DNA of 10,623 bases from an uncultured Synergistales bacterium (lineage in GTDB: Bacteria > Synergistota > Synergistia > Synergistales > Aminobacteriaceae), in contig CAJOED010000024.1 in NCBI GenBank assembly GCA_905233335.1, forward strand, positions 1 through 10,623, written 5' to 3'. The stretch's first letter is position 1, and every line of letters starts with the position of its first letter. Under the pieces are notes generated by a model. That model was given only the letters and a program-made list of their open reading frames with translations. It did not search any database and had not been told where the DNA came from. The position numbers and the translations under genes were made by a program. This document shows, in pieces, positions 1 through 5,932 of the stretch.

Positions 1-10
1 TGTGCAGTGT

Positions 11-133
11 GTGAGGTTTGCTGTGAGATAGCCGCCCGGCAATGATTATTCTGTTGCTGTGTGAGAGGTGCTACGGCGTGAAGTTCTCCGTGAGGTAGCT
101 GTGCGTGTGTGAAGTTCGCCGGAATGATAGCTT
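11..133. repeat. Degenerate GTGAGGTT/GTGAAGTTC repeats in the upstream non-coding region
   Basis: The first 258 bases contain no convincing gene. Three related units of about 23 bases are visible, beginning near 11, 78 and 109. The best pair, GTGAAGTTCTCCG (78-90) and GTGAAGTTCGCCG (109-121), differs at one base and has a 31-base period; each is followed by a similar '..TAGCT' tail. The unit at 11-33 is a weaker relative. Short GTGAG words recur at about 61, 136 and 207. Reading frame 1 is open from the window edge only to a TGA at 43-45, so a gene ending from the left could contribute at most 14 codons here. Function is unknown; the stretch could be an untranslated leader, an intergenic repeat, or a decayed gene. 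Confidence 0.4.
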
Positions 134-190
134 ACTGTGAGTGTGCCACCCCGACGTTATGTGTGCAAGAAGGCCAAGCCCTGATTTTTT

Positions 191-228
191 TTGCGCGTAT
201 TTCGGCTGTGAGGTGTATTATTTACAAT
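191..228 (+). promoter_or_regulatory. Weak candidate housekeeping promoter upstream of the oxidoreductase gene
   Basis: TTGCGC (191-196) could serve as a -35 element, with TATTAT (216-221, 19-base spacer) or TACAAT (223-228) as -10. The AT-rich stretch lies 13-40 bases before the ribosome binding site, which is a sensible distance. The -35 match and spacing are poor, so this is only the best visible candidate. Confidence 0.25.
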
Positions 229-240
229 TATTTTATTTTC

Positions 241-261
241 GGGAGGAATTTTGTAACCTTG
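241..261 (+). promoter_or_regulatory. Ribosome binding site GGGAGGA with TTG start codon
   Basis: GGGAGGA at 241-247 is the only strong Shine-Dalgarno sequence in the leader, and it lies 11 bases before an in-frame TTG at 259-261. Starting there gives a protein that opens directly with a classic signal peptide. The longer open frame, from a GTG at 109, adds 50 cysteine-rich residues with no preceding Shine-Dalgarno sequence. This site therefore decides the start. Confidence 0.7.
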
Positions 262-2448
262 AATGTTTCCAGAACTTTACGATATATATTCGCCGCCGCC
301 TTACTCATCTTTTCAGCAGCCCCCCTGCAAGCAGCACAATCAAACCGAAACACATACGACATCATTATAGCCGGAGGAGGTACAGGAGGAATTTCCGCCG
401 CAATTCAGGCCGCAAACATGGGAGCAAGCGTTCTTGTTGTCGAGCCGTCTACATGGATAGGAGGACAGGCAACCGCTGCAGGAGTGAGCACTATGGACGA
501 CATGAGCAGACAGAAGAGCGGAATATATCTCGATTTCATTACGCGCATAAAAGACTATTACGACGCACGCGGAAAATCTATGGGCACCTGCTACTGGGGT
601 TCACGGAGCATCGCATTCGAGCCGCATATAGGGCAGGAAGCATTCGTCTCAATGATTAACGAGGCAAGGAGAAGAGGAACGCTTGACTTCCTCATGAACT
701 CCAACATTACCAGCGTGAAAAAGAAAAACAGCAGAATTTCCGGCGTAACTGTAAAGACATCATCAAACAAGAGAGAGTACAAATGCAAAATACTAATCGA
801 TGCTACTGAATACGGAGATATTCTGCCGCTCACAAAGACACCGTACAGGCTCGGCAATACGACATCAGGATTTTTCAACAAGGAAGCAATGATACAGGAC
901 ATAACATGGGTTGCGATTATGCGCAAATACCCCGGCGGAGTTCCCGAACACCTGAAACCGACAACTCCCCTTCCAGGCTACGAACTCGCAAAACGAAACT
1001 ATGAGAGCTACGTTACTTCCGACGGCTTCAACTTCCGAAACACTTACCCCGTAGCTACTCCCGTGAACTTCATAACGCACAATTCATACAGGGGACTCCC
1101 GGACAGCTCCAACCCGTACAATTACGACGCAGACAAGGACAACCGAATGCACATCACAAAAACGAGCGTCAACTGGGGCAATGATTACCCCGGTGCTTAC
1201 TCGTGGAACGGCAGACGCGGACTTCCTGTTATGTATCTTGAGGACAAAAATTTACGCAGGCAGATAGAACATGACGCACTCATAAAAACGCTTCACTTCA
1301 TATACTACGTTCAAAACGAACTCGGCGAGGACTGGTCAGTTGCTGATGACGAATACAGAAACAGAATACTCCCGGAAGCTGCTCAGGGTCTTCCGTACGA
1401 ATGGCAGGAGATAGTGCGACGTATGCCCGTAATACCTTATGTGAGAGAATCCCGGCGCATAATTGGCGAACACACGCTGACTTCACACGAAATTCTGCGC
1501 AACTCACTAAGCTACAGGGACGGACAGACGAGCCATGAATTTTCAGACGCTATAGCTATCGGTGGCTACATTCTTGATTTACACGGTGCGGCGGCTGACG
1601 GAGATATTGAGTGGGAATTTGACGAACGAGCAAGCTCCATAATTACGAACAGACCTCGCGGGCCTTTTCAGGTGCCCATGAATATACTCATTCCCCAAGA
1701 AACAGACGGGCTTATTGCGGCGGAAAAAAATCTCTCGATGTCGCGTCTTGCGGCGGGTGCATTGCGTCTTCAGCCCATAACGATGATGACGGGACAGGCG
1801 GCGGGAGCTTTGGCGGCAGTTTCTGTTCGTGATGGGAGAATGCCGCGTGAAGTTCATGCTATGCGCGTACAGTGGGAGCTTCTTAGTTCCGGCGTAAATC
1901 TCTCACTCTGCAATTATTCCGACGTTCCCCCTGAACATCCGGTGAATAAATCCGTGCAGATTGCGAACATGTACGGGCTTGTTGACGCGAACGAATACCC
2001 TCATGCGCCGTCGTACAACATAAGGGAATTTGAAGACCCCGTACTCGCTATGGCTATTATTCGCGGGCAGGACAAGGGAGTTTTCGGTGTTGGCGACATA
2101 ATCACGAGGGGGACAGCGGCAGAAATTATTGCGCGGGGACAAAAGGCGGTCGGTGCTGCTGCTGTGAAGGTGCTTGCTGGTAAGTCCGGCGATTTTGTTT
2201 CGCGGGGAGATTTTGTGAAGGCTGTGTGTGATGCTTTCCCGAAACTGAAGGACATAGACAGCACACAATCACGGCTCACGTTCAGAATAAGAGAGCACAG
2301 AAATTCAGAGTATGCAGAAATTTTGGGGCGTTTGGGCATTCTCGACGTTTACGCTCGGGATAGTGAGTTCTATTATGGCCGTCCCGTAACAAAAGGTGAA
2401 GCGGCTGATGTTATCGTTCGTGCGTGTATTGCTTCTGCCGGAGCGTGA
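259..2448 (+). CDS. Secreted FAD-dependent oxidoreductase with C-terminal SLH-like repeats
   Basis: Starting at the TTG at 259, the product is 729 residues. Residues about 1-26 form a signal peptide: basic SRTLR, a hydrophobic core, then a PLQA-A cleavage-type site. The FAD-binding Rossmann fold starts at once, with GGGTGG at 39-44 and the ribose-binding acidic residue E62 in VVEP, followed by WIGGQ. A second FAD-contacting segment near 483-520 (GLIAAEKNLS, then RLQPITMMTGQAAG) is typical of the FAD_oxidored (Pfam PF12831) group, which includes secreted, often substrate-unknown flavoproteins. Residues about 570-725 are not part of that fold. They contain two stretches resembling S-layer homology modules, with ITRGTAAEIIARG near 615-627 and PVTKGEAADVIVRA near 709-722. 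These suggest attachment to the cell surface, but the matches are degenerate. The electron acceptor and substrate cannot be inferred. The gene is monocistronic here: a terminator follows, and its neighbour is a flagellin with its own promoter. Confidence 0.85.
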   Translation: MNVSRTLRYIFAAALLIFSAAPLQAAQSNRNTYDIIIAGGGTGGISAAIQAANMGASVLVVEPSTWIGGQATAAGVSTMDDMSRQKSGIYLDFITRIKDYYDARGKSMGTCYWGSRSIAFEPHIGQEAFVSMINEARRRGTLDFLMNSNITSVKKKNSRISGVTVKTSSNKREYKCKILIDATEYGDILPLTKTPYRLGNTTSGFFNKEAMIQDITWVAIMRKYPGGVPEHLKPTTPLPGYELAKRNYESYVTSDGFNFRNTYPVATPVNFITHNSYRGLPDSSNPYNYDADKDNRMHITKTSVNWGNDYPGAYSWNGRRGLPVMYLEDKNLRRQIEHDALIKTLHFIYYVQNELGEDWSVADDEYRNRILPEAAQGLPYEWQEIVRRMPVIPYVRESRRIIGEHTLTSHEILRNSLSYRDGQTSHEFSDAIAIGGYILDLHGAAADGDIEWEFDERASSIITNRPRGPFQVPMNILIPQETDGLIAAEKNLSMSRLAAGALRLQPITMMTGQAAGALAAVSVRDGRMPREVHAMRVQWELLSSGVNLSLCNYSDVPPEHPVNKSVQIANMYGLVDANEYPHAPSYNIREFEDPVLAMAIIRGQDKGVFGVGDIITRGTAAEIIARGQKAVGAAAVKVLAGKSGDFVSRGDFVKAVCDAFPKLKDIDSTQSRLTFRIREHRNSEYAEILGRLGILDVYARDSEFYYGRPVTKGEAADVIVRACIASAGA

Positions 2449-2471
2449 GAGAGTGTGAGAAAATATTTGTG

Positions 2472-2503
2472 CCCCTTTCATGATGGGAGGGGTTATTTTT
2501 TTT
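2472..2503 (+). terminator. Rho-independent terminator after the oxidoreductase gene
   Basis: A hairpin with arms CCCCTTTC and GGGAGGGG (8 pairs including two G-U pairs) closes a 5-base ATGAT loop. It is followed by TTATTTTTTTT. It lies 23 bases after the TGA stop of the oxidoreductase and separates it from the flagellin genes. Confidence 0.85.
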
Positions 2504-2654
2504 GCGCTATTTTTATAGATAGTAATGCTGGTGCGCAAAGGGAGAGTACTCCGTTATATTTATGCGTGGAGTAGTGAGTCTGCCCGGTGAGAAAAATATT
2601 CTCGTCCGTATATGGGTTATACCTTTCGACGTGTGGAGATGTTATTTTTTGCGC
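2504..2654. other. Intergenic spacer with two small inverted repeats
   Basis: No gene is seen between the terminator and the first flagellin promoter. Two imperfect dyads are visible: TACTCC (2547-2552) with GGAGTA (2568-2573) around a 15-base AT-rich loop, and GAGAA (2589-2593) with TTCTC (2599-2603) around AAATA. Either could be a regulator-binding site or an RNA hairpin. They lie about 50-110 bases upstream of the candidate flagellin promoter. No known operator consensus is recognised. Confidence 0.3.
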
Positions 2655-2683
2655 TCAATAAGTTATCGTAATCCTCCGAAAAT
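2655..2683 (+). promoter_or_regulatory. Candidate sigma-28 (FliA) promoter of the first flagellin
   Basis: TCAA (2655-2658), 16 bases, then TCCGAAAAT (2675-2683) resembles the flagellar sigma-28 pattern TAAA-N15/16-(G)CCGATAA, with one substitution in each box. The spacing is identical to the clearer promoter before the second flagellin (5868-5896). The -10 box lies 49 bases before the ATG, against 44 bases for the second gene. That shared geometry is the main support. Confidence 0.5.
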
Positions 2684-2724
2684 TAAGTATATACCCGTAA
2701 GAATTTTTGAGGAGTCTGTACGTT

Positions 2725-5700
2725 ATGAGAATTAACAACAACCTTTCAGCATTCGGAGCTTTGAACTCATTATTGTCGGTGAACAACGCACTGCAGAAAA
2801 CTATCACTGCACTCTCTACGGGACTGCGCATAAATTCAGCGGCTGATGATGCTGCAGGGCTGGCAGTGAGTGAGAAGATGCGCACGGAACTCGGCGGGCT
2901 TGGCCGGGCACTCAAGAATACACAGGACGGAATATCGTTACTTCAGACAGCAGAAAGTGCGCTCGGTGATGTCAACTCATGCCTTCAACGGATGCGGGAA
3001 CTCTCACTTCAGGCGGCAAACGATACACTCACAACCCAAGACAGAAATCATATACAGCTCGAAATCGACGAACTCAAGAAACAGATTGACCGCATATCAG
3101 ACACGACGCAATTCAACAGAAAGCGCATTCTTGACGGGAGCTGTTCGGTGTTATGGTCGTGCGATGACGTGAACGTGAAAGCAAAAATCAACGGAGGACT
3201 CGCGAGCTTTGACGAGTTCGGACAAAAAATAGATGTTTCCGGGAATTACAGAATAAACGTCCAAATGTCAGAAGGACAGCCCGAAATACAGAAAAGCAAA
3301 ATCATGCTCATCAATCATGAAGACGTTGCCATGAACAGAAACATAATCGGAGTCAGTGATGTCGGCGTGAAAAATCTTCCTGCAGGACACTATGAGATGT
3401 ACTCAAACTTTCCGACAGAATCACGCGCGGTCATAACGGGCAGTTACGGGATGGAGATTGACGAGTTCGAGAACGCACTCACAGCCGGAACAGTCGACAG
3501 CAAACTTACAGCAAACGCAAGCGTACTCTTTGAGGTAGTAGAAGCAGACTCCGAACACAAAACGCTCACCGTCAACGCCATATCCCACGTACTGAACACC
3601 GACGGCACTTCAGGCACATTCACGCACAGCAACATCAAGCTGAATGAAGATAGCTTTACGGAACTCGGAGAAATTCTCGGCGTGGGTGAAGCGGGAGGGT
3701 TTCTGCTGCAGGTTTCGGACGGCATGACGGGAGAATTTTCTGCGGGCGACAAGTTCGTGTACTCACTGAATGCTGCGGGCGGTGTGAACGGCGTGGACAG
3801 AGCCATAACTTTCCGGGATTACGCACTTTCAGGGGAGCCGGAAGATGTTGCAGAAGGGATAGAGGTATACAGGACAAACACATTCACGCCCAAAGACCCC
3901 GTCAGCACTTCCGCAAAAGTAGTATTTCTCATCGATAATTCCGGCTCAATGTCGGCACCGTTTCAGACAGTGCAGTCGTGTATATCGTCGTTTCTGTCGA
4001 ACATAAAGTCTCAGGGTGTCGATGAGGTCAGTGTTGCGGTTGCAAGATACACTGCAGGGCTGTATTCCGCGTCTGAATGGGTGAGTGATGACGAGGAACT
4101 CCGAAAACTTCTTGAGCCTCGACTCGTCGGGAGTGTAGTCAATCCATACAGGGCAGTATATGACGCTGTGAACAAGTACTACGCTTCAAGCTCTTCACCG
4201 TCGGAAGCAAAACACATAGTGCTCATCACTGACACCGGGCAGGAAGTCCAGAACTCCAGCATAACACTCACTGACGCACAGAACGCGCTGAAATCGTCGG
4301 GCGTAACTTTGTCGGCGGTCTACAGGGGGAACAACCCGCAAATTTCTCCGCTCGTAACAGCAAACGGACTTAGTCTGGACGTTGACGGAAGCACGTGGGG
4401 CACGGAGTTAGTTGATACTCTTGCCGGGCAGATAGGACTTGAGGCGGTTGAAGCACAACTCAAAAGCACAACATGCGGAAGTATCTCACAGCTTGCGGAA
4501 ATTTTCCCGGACGATAACAGCCCGAACAAGATTATACGCGTAGAGAAGAACAACGAACTCACGAACATAGCAGTAAATTCTTCTGACACCATAGAGAGCA
4601 TAACGGCAAAACTCGACACTGCTACGGGCGGACGAACGACAATAGAGCTTGCAGAGACGGAGAGCGGTGAAGTCGGCGTGTGCCTGAAGATGGAGCTTGA
4701 CAGGAGCGCAAACGTGAAATTTTCGGGCGATACTGAAATTTTGCGGGCGTTCGGTTTCAGCTCGAATTTGGAGCAGTCATTCAGCCTGGACTCAACAAAA
4801 ATCACGAACAGGAATATACACTTGCGCAGCTTCACGATAGACAGCACCACCGGCCAAGTGAACGACGGAGAAATCATCATTACGACATCAGAAAACGCAC
4901 TCCCGGAACATTCACAGCTTGCAGAATTTGACGCGGCATATGTCGGTGAAGTCCCTGCACATGACGTAACTTTGCGCGACATCAATAACTTCTGGAACAA
5001 TGACGGCGTATTCATGCTCACAACCCCGCAGGCAATAACAATCACGAGGGGCGACGGTCTTACGTCTGAAGTTATGCTGTATGAGACCGACACGATAGAG
5101 GACGTTCGCAGGAAACTTGACGACGCTATGACGGGTGCAACTGTGAGTTTTGTCTATGAGGCCGGCACAAACGGAAGCAGCACAGTAGCCGGGACGTTCA
5201 TAATTGCTTCTGACATTCCGGGCAGAGCAGGGGAGTTCTATTTTTCCGGCAGTGAGGACGTAATTAACGCATTCGGCCTGAACACCATACAGGAAGCAGA
5301 AGAGAGCAGCTACACACTTTCAGTTTACGACGCTCATTCAGGGAAGACAGTAACTGCGGGCGCAAAATCATCGGGCAATGTCTTTCACGGTGTCATAAGT
5401 CCGAATATCGACATTGAGATTAACGAGATGACAGCAAAAAGTTTCACGCTTCACCTCCAGGACAACAGCGCGGCATTCCAGACGGGAGCAGACAAAGGAG
5501 AGAGCATAACGATAGAGCTTTCTGATGTGTCCGCAAACGCACTCGGCATTGAGAGCGTCAACGTTGCGACAAGAGAAACAGCATCGCGGGCATTGAGCAC
5601 TATCGACAACGCCATAAACAGAGTATCAACACAGCGCGCGGAACTCGGAGCATACACCAACGCACTCGAACACACAATGAACGCCCTCACAGTAACGACC

Positions 5701-5862
5701 GCAAACCTCACGAACGCCGAATCACGAATACGGGACGCGGATATGGCGCAGATGATGATGGAGTTCGTGAAGCTGCAGATACTCAATCAGTCAGGGACAT
5801 CAATGCTCGCACAGGCTAATCAACTTCCGCAGTCTGTTCTATCACTCATAGAAGCTAGGTAA
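2725..5862 (+). CDS. fliC: Giant flagellin with an inserted von Willebrand A (MIDAS) domain, paralog 1
   Basis: This filament subunit has 1045 residues, about twice a common flagellin. The ATG at 2725 is chosen because GAGGAG (2709-2714) lies 10 bases upstream and the product then begins MRINNNLSAFG, as flagellins do. A TTG at 2707 would add MRSLYV and overlap that site. Residues 1-140 are the N-terminal D0/D1 region (TGLRINSAADDAAG near 32-45; LQRMREL near 87-93). Residues about 951-1045 are the C-terminal D1/D0 region, with SRIRDADMA and a final LPQSVLSL. In between lie a beta-rich region (about 150-390), a VWA domain (about 397-573), and two IN-motif-like modules (about 603-680 and 771-853). 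The MIDAS residues are D404, S406 and S408, with D503 in LITDT. The family is exported unfolded by the flagellar type III apparatus, which fits the absence of a signal peptide. Cysteines 86, 140 and 146 are shared with the downstream paralog. No terminator separates the two genes, so co-transcription is possible. Confidence 0.92.
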   Translation: MRINNNLSAFGALNSLLSVNNALQKTITALSTGLRINSAADDAAGLAVSEKMRTELGGLGRALKNTQDGISLLQTAESALGDVNSCLQRMRELSLQAANDTLTTQDRNHIQLEIDELKKQIDRISDTTQFNRKRILDGSCSVLWSCDDVNVKAKINGGLASFDEFGQKIDVSGNYRINVQMSEGQPEIQKSKIMLINHEDVAMNRNIIGVSDVGVKNLPAGHYEMYSNFPTESRAVITGSYGMEIDEFENALTAGTVDSKLTANASVLFEVVEADSEHKTLTVNAISHVLNTDGTSGTFTHSNIKLNEDSFTELGEILGVGEAGGFLLQVSDGMTGEFSAGDKFVYSLNAAGGVNGVDRAITFRDYALSGEPEDVAEGIEVYRTNTFTPKDPVSTSAKVVFLIDNSGSMSAPFQTVQSCISSFLSNIKSQGVDEVSVAVARYTAGLYSASEWVSDDEELRKLLEPRLVGSVVNPYRAVYDAVNKYYASSSSPSEAKHIVLITDTGQEVQNSSITLTDAQNALKSSGVTLSAVYRGNNPQISPLVTANGLSLDVDGSTWGTELVDTLAGQIGLEAVEAQLKSTTCGSISQLAEIFPDDNSPNKIIRVEKNNELTNIAVNSSDTIESITAKLDTATGGRTTIELAETESGEVGVCLKMELDRSANVKFSGDTEILRAFGFSSNLEQSFSLDSTKITNRNIHLRSFTIDSTTGQVNDGEIIITTSENALPEHSQLAEFDAAYVGEVPAHDVTLRDINNFWNNDGVFMLTTPQAITITRGDGLTSEVMLYETDTIEDVRRKLDDAMTGATVSFVYEAGTNGSSTVAGTFIIASDIPGRAGEFYFSGSEDVINAFGLNTIQEAEESSYTLSVYDAHSGKTVTAGAKSSGNVFHGVISPNIDIEINEMTAKSFTLHLQDNSAAFQTGADKGESITIELSDVSANALGIESVNVATRETASRALSTIDNAINRVSTQRAELGAYTNALEHTMNALTVTTANLTNAESRIRDADMAQMMMEFVKLQILNQSGTSMLAQANQLPQSVLSLIEAR
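3913..4443 (+). other. VWA domain region within flagellin 1
   Basis: Codons for residues about 397-573 encode an alternating hydrophobic strand/helix pattern typical of a VWA Rossmann-like fold. Strand 1 ends VVFLIDNSGSM (MIDAS DxSxS). A helix with VQSCISSFLSNI and a strand VSVAVARYT follow. A helix with PYRAVYDAVNKYY comes next, then strand HIVLITDT and a last strand GVTLSAVY. This VWA signature is not part of the usual flagellin fold. Boundaries are estimated by eye. Confidence 0.85.
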
Positions 5863-5867
5863 TAAAA

Positions 5868-5896
5868 TAAATAATTCGCTCCATTCTTCCGATACT
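5868..5896 (+). promoter_or_regulatory. Candidate sigma-28 (FliA) promoter of the second flagellin
   Basis: TAAA (5868-5871), 16 bases, then TCCGATACT (5888-5896) closely matches the flagellar sigma-28 consensus of TAAA, about 15-16 bases, then CCGATA. It begins 5 bases after the stop codon of the first flagellin and leaves about 30 bases of leader before the second start codon. The second flagellin can therefore be expressed independently of the first. Confidence 0.7.
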
Positions 5897-5932
5897 ATAA
5901 GCAAAAAATTTTTCCTGGAGATTTTCATAATT

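Noticed and set aside
168..192. Possible terminator: GGC-CAA-GCC followed by eight T
   Set aside because: The stem is only about three pairs with a four-base gap before the T run, too weak to call.
109..258. N-terminal extension of the oxidoreductase from a GTG at 109
   Set aside because: It would add 50 cysteine-rich residues ahead of a well-formed signal peptide. No Shine-Dalgarno sequence precedes 109, whereas GGGAGGA sits properly before the TTG at 259.
141..659. Overlapping 172-codon frame across the oxidoreductase start
   Set aside because: It runs in another frame through the conserved FAD-binding region, and the product is Arg/His/Tyr-rich with no motif.
4320..5093. Long antisense open frame of 257 codons inside flagellin 1
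   Set aside because: The opposite strand carries a clear flagellin with domain conservation. The antisense product is low-complexity and Ser/Val-rich, and has no recognisable motif or ribosome binding site.
5863..5932. Phase-variation switch between the two flagellin genes
   Set aside because: No inverted repeats or recombinase gene flank the spacer. Both genes point the same way and each has an apparent promoter.
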